DNA of 64,000 nt, taken from the NCBI GenBank assembly GCA_016779485.1, contig JADHNN010000004.1, forward strand, positions 37,981 through 101,980, given 5' to 3'. Made by a program: the position numbers and the translations under genes. Of the stretch, positions 19,187-31,025 are shown piece after piece; the first letter of the stretch is position 1; each line of letters opens with the position of its first letter. The notes below the pieces were generated by a model. It saw nothing but the letters and a program-made list of their open reading frames with translations. It made no database searches and was not told the origin of the DNA. The DNA comes from Gammaproteobacteria bacterium (lineage in GTDB: Bacteria > Pseudomonadota > Gammaproteobacteria > GCA-002705445 > GCA-002716945).

Positions 19187-20631
19187 AGTCTCTTCGATGT
19201 TTTATATAACTTAAAAAGTAATGACAAAAATAGTAACATCAAAATGCCTAGATCCCCAAATTGAGAATATATTGACTTATTAAGCCCAATATAGGCAAAT
19301 CCATTCATCTCTCCTTCACTATTATTGGAAATTTGATCAACAATAACTCCATTATTATTAATTACAGCACTTATACCCGTGTTTGTTGCTCTCAAAATAT
19401 ATCTATTAAACTCTAAAGCTCTTATTTGTGTTATTTGAAGGTGCTGATAAGGAGCAAGACTCTCACCAAACCAACTATCATTACTAATATTAATGATGAT
19501 CTCATTTCTCATAGTGGAGTCAATAATATTTGAGAATGTGCTTTCAAAACAAATAATTGGTATTATTTTTAACCTATTTACATAGATTTCATCTTGTTCA
19601 TCAGAGCCATGTGTAATATTTGACAGAGGTATAGCAAGTGATTGAGATAACTTAATGAGGGTGTCGTACCATGGTGTATATTCGCCGAATGGTACTAGTT
19701 TACGTTTATTATATAATGCAATACTGTCTGAGAAGACGACCATACTATTATGAATATTTTCCTTTGATTGAGTAAAGAAGCCAGCAATAATAATTTTTTT
19801 ATCATTAGAATATTTAATGATTTCTCTAAGTAACTCATTATTTTTCATGAGAACGTAAGGAGTTATTGTTTCGGGCAGAATTGTGATATCTGTAGAATCT
19901 TTCTTCCTAATATAATTTATATATTTCTGTGATATTTTTTTATACTCTTTAGGGTCATATGATTGATTAGGATATATATTAGGTTGATAAATTGAATAGC
20001 TAATTTTCTTTTCGTTGAATTCTTCATGATATTTAATATTTGCAGGATATAATAAATAGGTTACAAGAAAGATAAATGATAAATAAATATATTTTTTATC
20101 CTGATTAATTAAGGTTTTATAAAAAAAAGCACTAATTAATACACATAAGTAAGTAACGAAATAGTTACCAAATATTGGATATATATAATTAAATATAGAT
20201 GCATTTTGAGAATGTCCAATCAAGAGCCATGGAAAGCCTCCTAGAATAATTGATTTAATGTATTCAGCCAATAAAAAAACAAGAGCTATTACATTTAAAT
20301 TATAAAAACCATTATTACTGATAGATTTGTGGAAAAATCCTATTAATATATATGGTGTACTTACTATTAATAACAAAATTATTGTGACAATAAGGCTACT
20401 CAAAATATTCATAGACCCATAAGAAATTAGACTAATGTTAATCCACGAAATACCAATAATATGTATAAAAAAGAAATATAGAAATGAATATATTACTTTC
20501 TTTCTTGTTGAAAGATTTTCTATAATCATTAGAAATATTATTAAGGATAAAAATATTAATATTTTGAAGTCTAACGGCGAGTATGCTGCCATATAAATAA
20601 GAGCTGAAATAAATAAGTAGAAATAATTCAA
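19183..20631 (-). CDS. lnt: apolipoprotein N-acyltransferase
   Basis: Multi-TM N-terminus then nitrilase domain; LVPFGEYTPW, ISNDSWFGES. Confidence 0.93.
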   Translation of the reverse strand: MNYFYLFISALIYMAAYSPLDFKILIFLSLIIFLMIIENLSTRKKVIYSFLYFFFIHIIGISWINISLISYGSMNILSSLIVTIILLLIVSTPYILIGFFHKSISNNGFYNLNVIALVFLLAEYIKSIILGGFPWLLIGHSQNASIFNYIYPIFGNYFVTYLCVLISAFFYKTLINQDKKYIYLSFIFLVTYLLYPANIKYHEEFNEKKISYSIYQPNIYPNQSYDPKEYKKISQKYINYIRKKDSTDITILPETITPYVLMKNNELLREIIKYSNDKKIIIAGFFTQSKENIHNSMVVFSDSIALYNKRKLVPFGEYTPWYDTLIKLSQSLAIPLSNITHGSDEQDEIYVNRLKIIPIICFESTFSNIIDSTMRNEIIINISNDSWFGESLAPYQHLQITQIRALEFNRYILRATNTGISAVINNNGVIVDQISNNSEGEMNGFAYIGLNKSIYSQFGDLGILMLLFLSLLFKLYKTSKRL

Positions 20632-21464
20632 GTGCTGTTATTATCTTTTTTAATTACTAATTGTACTCTATTAATTTTTTTAGAATCTGCTGAGATAACA
20701 GTAAAAACTAAATTATTAATTTCAATAATTTCTTGTTTTTTAGGAACTCGCTCAAATTTGTTAATGAGAAAACCGCCTATAGTTTCTATGTCCTCATCTA
20801 TAAGTGATGATCTAAATCTTTCATTAAAGTCATCTAAAGTAAGCAGAGCATCAATAATATATTTATTTGAAGCCTGCTGAATTATGAACTCTTTTGAGAA
20901 CACATCATGTTCATCGTCTATTTCGCCAATTATTTCTTCAATCAAGTCCTCAAGAGTAACTAGTCCAGACACATTACTGTGTTCATCAATAACTATAGCA
21001 ATATGATTTCTACTTGCTTTAAAATCATTTAACAGTACATTCAACCTTTTACTTTCGGGTATAAAAGTTGCCTGCCTCATATAATCATGGAGGTCAAAGT
21101 CATCCATCATATTGATTTGGTTTTTTAGCAAATCTTTCGCATGAAGTATTCCTATAATCTCATCAAGCTTACCGTTGATTACAGGAAACCTAGAATGCCC
21201 AGATTCTATAACTTTTGTAATTACTGTATTTAACTCATCATTTACATCAATGGCTATCATATGTGGCCTTGGAATCATTATCTCTCTCACTGGTATTTCT
21301 GATACGCTGAATACACCTAATATCATCTGGTAAGAATCTTGTGTTATAAGATTATCCTTTGCAGCTGTCTCAAGTAATGATATAAGATCTTTTTTATCTT
21401 TTGGGTTATCTGCCAAAAGATCCTTAATTCTATTAATCCATGAAATATCTTTAGATTCTTTCAT
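20628..21464 (-). CDS. corC: CorC/HlyC-family CBS-domain transporter-associated protein
   Basis: VREIMIPRPHMIAID, HIAIVIDEHSNVSGLVTLEDLIEEIIGEIDDE; start taken at MKESKDISW. Confidence 0.93.
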   Translation of the reverse strand: MKESKDISWINRIKDLLADNPKDKKDLISLLETAAKDNLITQDSYQMILGVFSVSEIPVREIMIPRPHMIAIDVNDELNTVITKVIESGHSRFPVINGKLDEIIGILHAKDLLKNQINMMDDFDLHDYMRQATFIPESKRLNVLLNDFKASRNHIAIVIDEHSNVSGLVTLEDLIEEIIGEIDDEHDVFSKEFIIQQASNKYIIDALLTLDDFNERFRSSLIDEDIETIGGFLINKFERVPKKQEIIEINNLVFTVISADSKKINRVQLVIKKDNNST

Positions 21465-21909
21465 AAGGGTTACCATAGTTCATATCTTGTAATATTTTAA
21501 CTTCTATACTTTCCATGCATAAACGATCTTTTTTTATTTTATGATCATATCCTTGAAGATGAAGCATCGAATGTATAATCATATGTGCCCAACGTAAATT
21601 TGTAGATAATTCATATTTTTTAGATTCATAGTTAATGATTTCTGGACATAAGACTATATCACCAGATAATAATTCAGAATCATTGTTAGGAAAAGTAAGT
21701 ACGTTTGTTGGATAATCATTATTCAAGTACTTATTATTCAACGTTCTTATTCTTTTTTTCCCAGCGAAAATTATATTAATCTGAGAAGACAGTTCTGCTA
21801 AAAGACTTTTTAATATCCATTTCTTCATATTAACTGTGGTAGGTATGTAATGATTTTTAATATAAGTTATATAGTTAATTTTTATTTTTTTTTCTTTTTT
21901 CATATTCAT
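21451..21909 (-). CDS. ybeY: endoribonuclease YbeY
   Basis: IRTLNNKYLNNDYPTNVLTFP, HSMLHLQGYDH metal site. Confidence 0.93.
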   Translation of the reverse strand: MNMKKEKKIKINYITYIKNHYIPTTVNMKKWILKSLLAELSSQINIIFAGKKRIRTLNNKYLNNDYPTNVLTFPNNDSELLSGDIVLCPEIINYESKKYELSTNLRWAHMIIHSMLHLQGYDHKIKKDRLCMESIEVKILQDMNYGNPYERI

Positions 21910-22846
21910 TAATTATCGATGTGACAATTTTATGTCTCATCACATCTTTTGGTTCAAAGTGTACCGCATCGATTCCTTTGATGTTCAAAATAAACTCAAG
22001 ACAGTCTTTAAGGCCTGATTGAGCTTCACGGGGTAAGTCAATTTGACTTACGTCACCCGTAACTACAGTAGAAGAACCGTAGCCTATTCTCGTAAGAAAC
22101 ATTTGCATTTGAGATGTAGTAGTGTTTTGCGCTTCATCTAATATAATAAATGCATCATTTAAGGTCCTACCTCTCATATATGCAAGTGGAGCTATTTCGA
22201 TTATATTTTTCTCTAGTAACTTATTAACATTTTCAAATCCTAAGCATTCATACAATGAATCATATAAAGGCTGTAAGTATGGATCAATTTTCTCAGCAAG
22301 ATCGCCCGGTAAAAATCCAAGCTTTTCACCTGCTTCTATGGCTGGTCTAACAAGAACAATTTTTTTAACTTCTCTCTGTTCTAATGCGTCCACTGCGCAT
22401 GCAACTGCAAGAAATGTTTTACCTGTTCCCGCAGCTCCAATACCAAAGGTTATGGTATTTTTTTTGATGGTTTCAATAAACTTTTTTTGATTATTAGATT
22501 TTGGTTTGATAGTATTTTTTTTTAAATTTAAATCTGTCTTACTACTTTCATCATTAGTAGATAAAAACTCAATAGAATTATTAAGATACAAGTGAAGTTG
22601 CTTAGGAGTAATCTCTTCTTTTTCAGAAAGATCATATATTTTTTCGATAAAGTTAGAGGTACTTGCCACGTTTTCAATTCCACCTGTTATCTTAAATGAA
22701 TTACCACGATTTGATATTTCAACATCAAAAAATGATTCTATCTGTCTTATATTTTTATCGAGAAGTCCACATAGATTAATTAGTCGGTCATTATCTATTG
22801 GTTCTAACTTAATATGTTGATTTGTACTTTTCTTGTTTACTCTCAT
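21875..22846 (-). CDS. PhoH-like ATPase (YbeZ)
   Basis: FGIGAAGTGKTFLAVACAV Walker A, FIILDEAQNTTTSQMQMFLTRIG. Confidence 0.95.
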   Translation of the reverse strand: MRVNKKSTNQHIKLEPIDNDRLINLCGLLDKNIRQIESFFDVEISNRGNSFKITGGIENVASTSNFIEKIYDLSEKEEITPKQLHLYLNNSIEFLSTNDESSKTDLNLKKNTIKPKSNNQKKFIETIKKNTITFGIGAAGTGKTFLAVACAVDALEQREVKKIVLVRPAIEAGEKLGFLPGDLAEKIDPYLQPLYDSLYECLGFENVNKLLEKNIIEIAPLAYMRGRTLNDAFIILDEAQNTTTSQMQMFLTRIGYGSSTVVTGDVSQIDLPREAQSGLKDCLEFILNIKGIDAVHFEPKDVMRHKIVTSIINEYEKRKKNKN

Positions 22847-22850
22847 ATAG

Positions 22851-24176
22851 TTATATTCTTCCAATTAAAGAACTTCTGTTTGCGCTTACAATATCCAATT
22901 CAATTGTCTTTCCTACGAGTGACTTTGGTGCTTTAAAATGAACAATTTTATTTGTAAATGTTCTTCCAAAAAGTTCGCCAGATTTTTTCTTCGATTCGCC
23001 CTCAACTAATACCTCTTGTTTGGTGTTAATTAATTTTTCTAGATACTTTCTAGAGTTTTTTCTAATGATATCTTGCACAACTGATAGTCTTTCCTTTTTT
23101 ATACTTAAAGGAACATCATCACCTTCATAAGCAGCGGGTGTTCCAGGTCTTTTACTATAGATAAAACTATAACCATCATCAAAACCAACTTCATCAATAA
23201 GATTTATGGTCTCTTCAAAATATTGCTTAGTCTCCCCTGGATATCCAACAATAAAATCTGACGTTATACTAATGTCAGGTCTTACCAATCTTACCTTTCT
23301 TATCATTTTTTTATACTCAAGCGTAGTATGTTTGCGTTTCATTCTTGACAAAATAAAATCAGATCCTGATTGCACGGGTAAATGAAGATTGCTACATAAC
23401 TTATTATTTCTATATTCCTCAATTAGGTCGTCGGTGAAATCTATGGGGTGAGATGTCGTGTGTCTAATTCTCTGTACACCTTTTATATTTGAAACATATC
23501 TTATAAGTTCTGAAAAGTTTATTGATTTATTATCTTTTAATCTTATTCCTTTATATGCATTCACATTCTGTCCAAGTAATATTATTTCTTTAACACCATT
23601 TTTAACAAGATTAGATATTTCAAAAATAATTTCATCTAATGTTCTGCTTACTTCCTCGCCTCGAGTATATGGAACAACACAAAAGGTACAATACTTACTA
23701 CATCCTTCCATAATTGATACATACGCAGATACGCTAGACGAATGAGATTGTGGTAAGTAATCAAACTTTTCTATCAAAGGAAAAGAAACATCAATAGGTT
23801 TATGTTCTTTTTCAAGAACGTCTTCTATCATTTTAGGTAAACGATGCAATGTCTGTGGTCCAAATACTATATCTACTTCTGGTGCCCTGCTACGTATATT
23901 TTTTCCCTCTTGTGAGGCAACACAACCTCCCACAGCAATCAAAGTTTTTGGTCTGATATTTTTAATTTTTCTCCATCTTCCTAATTCAGAAAATACTTTT
24001 TCTTGAGCTTTTTCCCTGATAGAACATGTATTTAAAATAAGTAAATCTGCTTTTTGAGGCTCATCAATAGGGGTCATATTAAAATGATGAGAGAGCAGAT
24101 CTGCAATTTTATTAGAATCATACGAATTCATCTGACATCCTTGTGATTTGATGAAATACTTTTTGTTATTTAACAT
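22851..24176 (-). CDS. miaB: tRNA-2-methylthio-N6-dimethylallyladenosine synthase
   Basis: SQGCQMNSYDS, CSIREKAQEKVFSELG, MEGCSKYCTFCVVPYTRGEEVSR radical SAM. Confidence 0.97.
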   Translation of the reverse strand: MLNNKKYFIKSQGCQMNSYDSNKIADLLSHHFNMTPIDEPQKADLLILNTCSIREKAQEKVFSELGRWRKIKNIRPKTLIAVGGCVASQEGKNIRSRAPEVDIVFGPQTLHRLPKMIEDVLEKEHKPIDVSFPLIEKFDYLPQSHSSSVSAYVSIMEGCSKYCTFCVVPYTRGEEVSRTLDEIIFEISNLVKNGVKEIILLGQNVNAYKGIRLKDNKSINFSELIRYVSNIKGVQRIRHTTSHPIDFTDDLIEEYRNNKLCSNLHLPVQSGSDFILSRMKRKHTTLEYKKMIRKVRLVRPDISITSDFIVGYPGETKQYFEETINLIDEVGFDDGYSFIYSKRPGTPAAYEGDDVPLSIKKERLSVVQDIIRKNSRKYLEKLINTKQEVLVEGESKKKSGELFGRTFTNKIVHFKAPKSLVGKTIELDIVSANRSSLIGRI

Positions 24177-24179
24177 CTA

Positions 24180-24605
24180 TTAGAAAGGAATATCTTCATC
24201 CTTAATGATATCTTGATTTGAAAAATCATTATTATCTTGCCTTTCTTGAGATCCAAAGTTATCTGAAGTATCAGCCTTGCTACCTACGAATGTGAAATTA
24301 TCTGAAATGATATCTGTAGAATACTTTTCTATACCATCTTTGTCTTGCCACTTTCTAGTTTGTAGTCTTCCTTCAACATACAATTGCTGTCCTTTGCGCA
24401 CATACTGGCCTATAGTTTCAGCAGGTTTATTAAAAAATACTACCCTGTGCCATTCTGTTTTATCCTCATAAGATCCAGATTCTTGGTTTTTAAACTTCCT
24501 GTTAGTTGCTAACGATAGATTTACAACAGCATTTCCGCTAGGCATAAATTTTACTTCAGGATCATTACCCACTCTACCTAACAATATAACTTTATTTACT
24601 GACAA
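24180..24605 (-). CDS. ssb: single-stranded DNA-binding protein
   Basis: [34 protein letters not shown]-terminal DEDIPF. Confidence 0.97.
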   Translation of the reverse strand: MSVNKVILLGRVGNDPEVKFMPSGNAVVNLSLATNRKFKNQESGSYEDKTEWHRVVFFNKPAETIGQYVRKGQQLYVEGRLQTRKWQDKDGIEKYSTDIISDNFTFVGSKADTSDNFGSQERQDNNDFSNQDIIKDEDIPF

Positions 24606-25758
24606 TATCTGCTCCTATGAAATTTCGTGAAAGACAAATTAACACCCACATAACAGATATTACAGCAGTAAAAAAGAAAATGCCACTTAATCCATATACA
24701 TCATAAAGATAGCCTCCTATAAAACCACCGAGAAACGTTCCAAAGAACTGGAATGATGTATAAATACTCATCGTCAAACCGCGTGTTTCTTGATTGGTTT
24801 GTTTTGAAAGTGATGATGGTATACTTGCTTCTAGTACACTGAACGACCCAATATAAAATATTAAAGCAATCATAATTATAAATAAATTAGTATTATAGAA
24901 TTGGAATGAAAATATTAATGAAAATGAAAGTATTATTAGAGAAATGTTTTTAACTAGGACAGGATTTTTTCTATCATATCCCAATAAAGGTAAAGTAATT
25001 ATTAGAGATAATATAAATATCGATGAATAAAGCTGAGGGAATTCACTTACTGAAATCAAATATACATCAGTCATCATTACAGGAATAGCAATAAATAACG
25101 ATGTAAGTACAGTATGTAGAACTAAAATATCTATGTAATGAGGTTTTAGCCTTTTATCAAAAACTAAATTCATTATACTAAAATTGAATTGTGCATTTTT
25201 AGCAGGTGTGTTTTTAAACGATAACATTAAAAAAATACTTAGCATTGTTAACAAGATAATAAATATGAACAAGCCAGACAATTCAAAATATTTAGACAAT
25301 AATGGTCCAATAATAAATGAACTGAAAAAAGCAGTACCAATTGATATGCCAACTATTGCCATGAATATTGTTCTATTATTTTCTGAAGTGCTATCAGATA
25401 AAAGAGCCATAAGAGCTCCTGAAATTGCACCAGCTCCTTGTAATGCTCTACCTATAATAAGATAGTAAATATTGTCTGTTATTGCGCATATAAATGACCC
25501 TAAAAGAAATATGGTCAATCCAATCAATATAATATTTTTCCTTCCAAAAAAATCAGATAACAAACCGAATGGGATTTGCATAATAGCGTTGGTTAAACCG
25601 TAGATACCCAGCGTTAGTCCAATCAGAAAAGGGGTGGACATATTGTACGAATCAGCAAAAACAGATAGGACAGGAAATATCATGAATGCACCTAACATTC
25701 TGAAAAAATATATTAAGGTAATTAATATAACTGATTTTTTTTCTACACTCGTAAACAT
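24592..25758 (-). CDS. MFS transporter
   Basis: 12-TM pattern, [16 protein letters not shown]; start taken at MFTSVEKKS, not the longer ORF start antisense to uvrA. Confidence 0.88.
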   Translation of the reverse strand: MFTSVEKKSVILITLIYFFRMLGAFMIFPVLSVFADSYNMSTPFLIGLTLGIYGLTNAIMQIPFGLLSDFFGRKNIILIGLTIFLLGSFICAITDNIYYLIIGRALQGAGAISGALMALLSDSTSENNRTIFMAIVGISIGTAFFSSFIIGPLLSKYFELSGLFIFIILLTMLSIFLMLSFKNTPAKNAQFNFSIMNLVFDKRLKPHYIDILVLHTVLTSLFIAIPVMMTDVYLISVSEFPQLYSSIFILSLIITLPLLGYDRKNPVLVKNISLIILSFSLIFSFQFYNTNLFIIMIALIFYIGSFSVLEASIPSSLSKQTNQETRGLTMSIYTSFQFFGTFLGGFIGGYLYDVYGLSGIFFFTAVISVMWVLICLSRNFIGADIVSK

Positions 25759-25821
25759 CAAACAATTATAGCATATGCAAAGTGTTGAGTTTATGGATAT
25801 AAAAAATGTTATTATTGTCCG

Positions 25822-28671
25822 ATGGATAAGTTTATCAAAATAAAAGGCGCTCGTACCCATAACCTTAAAAATATTGATCTCAAACTTCCAAAAAATAATC
25901 TGATTACTATTACAGGTCTATCTGGTTCAGGAAAATCCTCTCTTGCATTCGATACAATATTTGCTGAAGGCCAGAGAAGATATGTCGAATCATTATCTAC
26001 TTATGCTAGACAATTTTTATCAATGGTAGATAAACCTGACGTAGATAAAATTGAAGGACTGTCGCCTGCGATATCTATTGAACAAAAATCAACTTCACAT
26101 AACCCGCGATCTACAGTTGGAACAGTAACAGAAATATACGATTATCTAAGACTCTTATATGCTAGGATAGGAACTCCTAAATGTCCACAACATAAGGTTA
26201 GCCTAGATGCAATGTCGACATCACAAATGTATCAGAAACTTCTAAAAGAAAATTTTCAAGAAACGATCTTAGTATTATCTCCTATAGTAAGAAACCAGAA
26301 AGGGGAACATATAAAGACTATTCAATCATTTTCTCAGCAAGGGTTTAATAGAGTAAGAGTAAATGGAGAGATACATAAAATAAGTGATATCTCAAAACAC
26401 ATGTTGGGTCATATCATAAATGCAAAAAAGAAAAATGATATTGAAGTTATTATTGATAGGGTTGAAATAAATGAGCAAAATAAACTAAGAATAATAGAAT
26501 CCCTTAATGCTGCGTCTGATATATCGGATGGCATAATATATGCCTCCTCAGTGATACATAATAAAGATCAAATATTTTCAACTAAATATGCATGTCCTCA
26601 TTGTGGGTATTCAATTGGTAAACTAGAGCCCAAATTATTTTCATTTAATTCGCCATCTGGAGCATGCAGTAAGTGTGATGGACTGGGAGTTGATGAATTC
26701 TTTGATGAAAATAAAATTATCGAAAATTCAGAATTAAGTCTCGCAAAGGGCGCTATAGCTGGTTGGGACGAGAAGAATTATTTATATCATTCAATGTTAG
26801 TATCGCTTGCTAATCATTTTGACATAGATATTAATAAAAAGTTTTATAGCCTTCCTAATAGTTTTAAAAAAGTACTCTTTTATGGATCAGATGAAGAGAT
26901 AGATTTTACTATCATTAAACTAGATAAGAAAACAAAAAAATTTATAAGCACAAAAAAAACAGATCTATGGGAAGGTATATGTAATATATTTGAAAGAAAT
27001 TATAACAACGCATTTAGGTACAGTATAAAAAGATATTATGAAAGATTCCTGACTGAAAGTGATTGCAGAGAGTGTAATGGAGAAAGATTGAATATAACTG
27101 CACGTAACATTTTTGTTAATGCAATGTCAATCAATCAGATAACCGCCATGAATGTAGAAGAGGCGTTATCTTTTTTTAAAAATATAAAACTTGATAGCAT
27201 GAAAACAAAAATTTCAGAGAAAATTGTTCTTGAAATTATTTCAAGACTCTTGTTCCTTAATAATGTAGGTTTGAAGTATCTTACCTTATCTAGAAGTGCT
27301 GAAACTCTATCAGGTGGAGAAGCACAAAGAATTAGATTAGCTAGTCAAATCGGATCAGGACTTACCGGAGTAATGTATGTATTGGACGAACCCTCGATAG
27401 GTTTACATCAAAGAGATAATGATAAATTACTTGATACGCTAAGGAACTTACGTGACCTAGGTAATACTGTAATAGTTGTTGAACATGATGAAGACACTAT
27501 AATGACTTCTGATTATATTGTTGACATTGGGCCTAATGCTGGTGTTCATGGAGGAGAGGTGGTTTTTTCAGGAAAACCATCAAATTTAAACAAGGTTTCA
27601 TCCCACACATCTGATTTTATTACAGGTAAAAATAAAATTGAAATACCTCTAAAGAGACTTAAGCCAAAAAAAGAATGGTTATCCATAGTTGATGCTAGCG
27701 CAAATAATCTTGATAACATTAATGCTGAGATTCCTATAGGTCTATTGACTTGTATTACAGGCGTGTCTGGATCAGGAAAATCATCCCTTATAAATAATGT
27801 ATTATATACTTCTATTGTGAACAAACTTTTAGATAATAATGAAGGTTATGTTGATTGCAAAAAAATTGATGGAATAAATTATATTGATAAAATAATTGAT
27901 ATTGATCAAAGTCCTATTGGACGTACACCAAGATCTAACCCTGTGACTTACACAGGGATATTTTCACTAATAAGAGATGAATTTGCCAAGAAACCTGAAT
28001 CAAAATCAAGAGGATATTTACCAGGTAGATTTAGTTTTAATGTTAAAGGAAAGAATAACGGAGTTTGTCATCATTGTGATGGTCAAGGACAAATAAAAGT
28101 TGAGATGCATTTTTTATCAGACGTTTATGTAAAATGCGAAAAGTGTAATGGACAAAGGTATAATGATGAAACTTTAGAAATAAAATTGAATGATAAAAAT
28201 ATTGGCGAAGTACTGGACATGACTGTTGAAGAAGGTTTAGTGTTTTTTCATAACTATCCTAGAATCTACAAAAAACTTTTAATACTTTCAGATGTTGGAC
28301 TCGGTTATATTAAATTAGGTCAAAGTGCAATTACTCTTTCTGGTGGGGAAGCTCAGAGAATTAAATTAGCAAAAGAGCTAATCAGACCAGATACAGGTCA
28401 TACATTATATGTTCTTGATGAGCCAACTACAGGTTTACATAGTTATGATGTGAAGAATTTATTGACTGTTTTAGAGCGATTAAAAGCAAAAGGCAATACA
28501 CTTATAATTATCGAACATAACTTAGATGTAATCAAAACAGCTGACTGGATAATAGACCTAGGACCCGAGGGTGGAACTGGTGGTGGAAAAGTTATTGGTT
28601 ATGGGACCCCTGAAGATCTTATAAAATGTAAAGGTTCATATACTGGAAAATATTTAAAAACTAAAATTTGA
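25822..28671 (+). CDS. uvrA: excinuclease ABC subunit A
   Basis: GARTHNLKNIDL, GLSGSGKSSLAFDTIFAEGQRRYVESLS, two ABC signatures LSGGEAQRI. Confidence 0.98.
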   Translation: MDKFIKIKGARTHNLKNIDLKLPKNNLITITGLSGSGKSSLAFDTIFAEGQRRYVESLSTYARQFLSMVDKPDVDKIEGLSPAISIEQKSTSHNPRSTVGTVTEIYDYLRLLYARIGTPKCPQHKVSLDAMSTSQMYQKLLKENFQETILVLSPIVRNQKGEHIKTIQSFSQQGFNRVRVNGEIHKISDISKHMLGHIINAKKKNDIEVIIDRVEINEQNKLRIIESLNAASDISDGIIYASSVIHNKDQIFSTKYACPHCGYSIGKLEPKLFSFNSPSGACSKCDGLGVDEFFDENKIIENSELSLAKGAIAGWDEKNYLYHSMLVSLANHFDIDINKKFYSLPNSFKKVLFYGSDEEIDFTIIKLDKKTKKFISTKKTDLWEGICNIFERNYNNAFRYSIKRYYERFLTESDCRECNGERLNITARNIFVNAMSINQITAMNVEEALSFFKNIKLDSMKTKISEKIVLEIISRLLFLNNVGLKYLTLSRSAETLSGGEAQRIRLASQIGSGLTGVMYVLDEPSIGLHQRDNDKLLDTLRNLRDLGNTVIVVEHDEDTIMTSDYIVDIGPNAGVHGGEVVFSGKPSNLNKVSSHTSDFITGKNKIEIPLKRLKPKKEWLSIVDASANNLDNINAEIPIGLLTCITGVSGSGKSSLINNVLYTSIVNKLLDNNEGYVDCKKIDGINYIDKIIDIDQSPIGRTPRSNPVTYTGIFSLIRDEFAKKPESKSRGYLPGRFSFNVKGKNNGVCHHCDGQGQIKVEMHFLSDVYVKCEKCNGQRYNDETLEIKLNDKNIGEVLDMTVEEGLVFFHNYPRIYKKLLILSDVGLGYIKLGQSAITLSGGEAQRIKLAKELIRPDTGHTLYVLDEPTTGLHSYDVKNLLTVLERLKAKGNTLIIIEHNLDVIKTADWIIDLGPEGGTGGGKVIGYGTPEDLIKCKGSYTGKYLKTKI

Positions 28672-28673
28672 GA

Positions 28674-29027
28674 TTATTCAGAAAGTAAAACATAAGCAAC
28701 TGGTGAGGCATCACCATACTTATAACCTTTTTTTAATATCCTAAGATATCCACCGGGTCTAGCCTTAAACCTGGGGCCAAGTACTTCGAATAGTTTCTTA
28801 ACAATTCTCTTATCACCTAGTCTTGCATAAGCTAATCTTCTTCTCATTAAAGTATCATTTTTAGCGAGTGTTATTAGAGGTTCTGCAGTTCTTCTTAACT
28901 CTTTAGCTTTTGCTACTGAGGTTTCTATGTGTTCATGATCAAACAAAGATATAGCCATGTTCTTAAACATAGCTTTTCTATGAGATGAGTTTCTATTGAG
29001 TTGTCTACCTGATTTTTTATGTCTCAT
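28674..29027 (-). CDS. rplQ: 50S ribosomal protein L17
   Basis: [25 protein letters not shown]. Confidence 0.98.
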   Translation of the reverse strand: MRHKKSGRQLNRNSSHRKAMFKNMAISLFDHEHIETSVAKAKELRRTAEPLITLAKNDTLMRRRLAYARLGDKRIVKKLFEVLGPRFKARPGGYLRILKKGYKYGDASPVAYVLLSE

Positions 29028-30010
29028 TATCTTTTTTCAATGTTTTTTGGTGGCCAGTCTTCAATTATTTGACCTAAGGTTAAGCTATGAGTAGAAAGCA
29101 CATCTTTAATTTCTGTTAGTGATTTCTTTCCTAAGTTCGCGGTTCTAAGCAATTCATTTTCAGTTCTTTGAACTAAATCACCTATATAATGAATATTTTC
29201 AGCTTTTAAACAGTTAGCAGACCTGACCGTCAATTCTAAATCATCTACAGGTCTAAGCAACACAGGATCAATATGATTTTCATCTATCACATCTTGTGTG
29301 TCGTTTTTGACTTCTAGATGACTAAAGACTTCCAGTTGTTCTCTAAGGATTTTTCCAGCTGTTCTTATCGCATCTTCAGGTTCTATCGTTTCATTTGTTT
29401 CAAGTTCTATAATGAGTTTGTCTAAATCTGCTTTTTGTTTAACCCTTGCATTATCTACACTGTATGATACTTTTTCCACCGGTGTAAATGAGGCATCTAT
29501 TTGCATCTTACCAATTCCTAAATCTTCTAGTTCATTAAATTTTCTTTTGACAGCAGGCTGGTAGCCTTTACCTTGTGATATTGTTAAATTAATTACCAAT
29601 TCGGTTTTATCATTAGTCATATTTGCTAAACAAAATTCAGGATTTTTAATCTCAAGGTTTGGATGATTTTCAATGTCTGATGCTAGAACAGGTCCTTTTC
29701 CTTTTTTTCTGAGAACTACTTCTATTTTATCTTTTTCATGGAGAACCAAAGCAAGTTTTTTAATATTTAAAATGATTTCTAAAACATCTTCTTGAACCCC
29801 ATCTATAGTGCTGTATTCATGAAGAATATTATCTATTGAGACTTCAGTGACAGCAGATCCAGGCATAGATGATAATAGTACTCTTCTTAGCGCATTGCCA
29901 AGTGTATGTCCAAATCCTCTTTCAAGGGGTTGGATGACTATTTTAGATTTTGAATTTGAGATCATCTCAATATCAACTAAGTTTGGTTTTAAGAATGTGA
30001 TAGTGTTCAT
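29027..30010 (-). CDS. rpoA: RNA polymerase alpha subunit
   Basis: [23 protein letters not shown]. Confidence 0.98.
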   Translation of the reverse strand: MNTITFLKPNLVDIEMISNSKSKIVIQPLERGFGHTLGNALRRVLLSSMPGSAVTEVSIDNILHEYSTIDGVQEDVLEIILNIKKLALVLHEKDKIEVVLRKKGKGPVLASDIENHPNLEIKNPEFCLANMTNDKTELVINLTISQGKGYQPAVKRKFNELEDLGIGKMQIDASFTPVEKVSYSVDNARVKQKADLDKLIIELETNETIEPEDAIRTAGKILREQLEVFSHLEVKNDTQDVIDENHIDPVLLRPVDDLELTVRSANCLKAENIHYIGDLVQRTENELLRTANLGKKSLTEIKDVLSTHSLTLGQIIEDWPPKNIEKR

Positions 30011-30020
30011 ATGTTACCTG

Positions 30021-30641
30021 CTATTTTGAGTATAATTCTACGATTAGTGATTCATTAATTTCTTTTGGAAGTTCTGATCTTTCTGGAGCTCTTAAGAAGG
30101 TAGCCACTAAGTTCTTTGAGTCTACGTCAATCCAATCGCTTGAGTTTCTAGTCTCTGCTACTGATAGAGCAAACTGGATACGAGACTGATCTTTGCTCTT
30201 GTTTCTTACAGAGATTTTATCTGTCGCTTGAACTTGGTAAGAAGGTATATTTATAAGACTGCCATTGACTTCTATATTTTTATGATTAACAAGCTGTCTT
30301 GATTCTGCTCTAGTTGACCCAAACCCAGATCTGTATACAATATTGTCTAATCGACATTCTAGATATGAAAGAAGATTTTCTCCTGTAGAACCTTTTTTGC
30401 TCGAAGATTTTTTATAGTAATTTCTAAATTGTTTTTCAAGAATTCCATAAAGCCTTTTTACCTTTTGTTTTTCCCTTAACTGAAGAGCATAATCAGATAA
30501 TTTTTCTCTGCGTTCACCAACAATACCCGGTTTTCTGTCAAGGTTACACTTTGTATCTAGAGCTCTGGATCCAGATTTCAAGTATAAATCTGTTCCTTCT
30601 CTTCGCATTAATTTACATTTTGATCCTGTAAATTTAGCCAT
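30021..30641 (-). CDS. rpsD: 30S ribosomal protein S4
   Basis: S4 domain; [35 protein letters not shown]. Confidence 0.98.
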   Translation of the reverse strand: MAKFTGSKCKLMRREGTDLYLKSGSRALDTKCNLDRKPGIVGERREKLSDYALQLREKQKVKRLYGILEKQFRNYYKKSSSKKGSTGENLLSYLECRLDNIVYRSGFGSTRAESRQLVNHKNIEVNGSLINIPSYQVQATDKISVRNKSKDQSRIQFALSVAETRNSSDWIDVDSKNLVATFLRAPERSELPKEINESLIVELYSK

Positions 30642-31024
30642 CAGACTCTCCTCTTTTTAGGTGGCCTACATCCATTATGTGGTAAAGGGGTAATATCTTT
30701 AATGTTTGTAATTTTGTATCCCACACCATTTAAAGCTCTTACAGCTGAATCTCTTCCTGGGCCTGGTCCTTTCACAAGAACCTCTAGACTTTTTATTCCA
30801 AAATCTATTGCTTTTTGACCAGCTTTTTCTGCGGCTACTTGTGCTGCAAAGGGTGTACTTTTTCTTGAACCTCTAAATCCAGATCCGCCGGATGTGGCCC
30901 AAGCAAGTGTATTACCTTGTTTATCAGTTATTGTTACGATTGTGTTATTAAATGACGCATTAATATGAGCAACACCTTCATTTACAATCTTTTTAATTTT
31001 TTTCTTTTTTGCTTTATTTACCAT
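30641..31024 (-). CDS. rpsK: 30S ribosomal protein S11
   Basis: [29 protein letters not shown]. Confidence 0.98.
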   Translation of the reverse strand: MVNKAKKKKIKKIVNEGVAHINASFNNTIVTITDKQGNTLAWATSGGSGFRGSRKSTPFAAQVAAEKAGQKAIDFGIKSLEVLVKGPGPGRDSAVRALNGVGYKITNIKDITPLPHNGCRPPKKRRV

Positions 31025-31025
31025 G

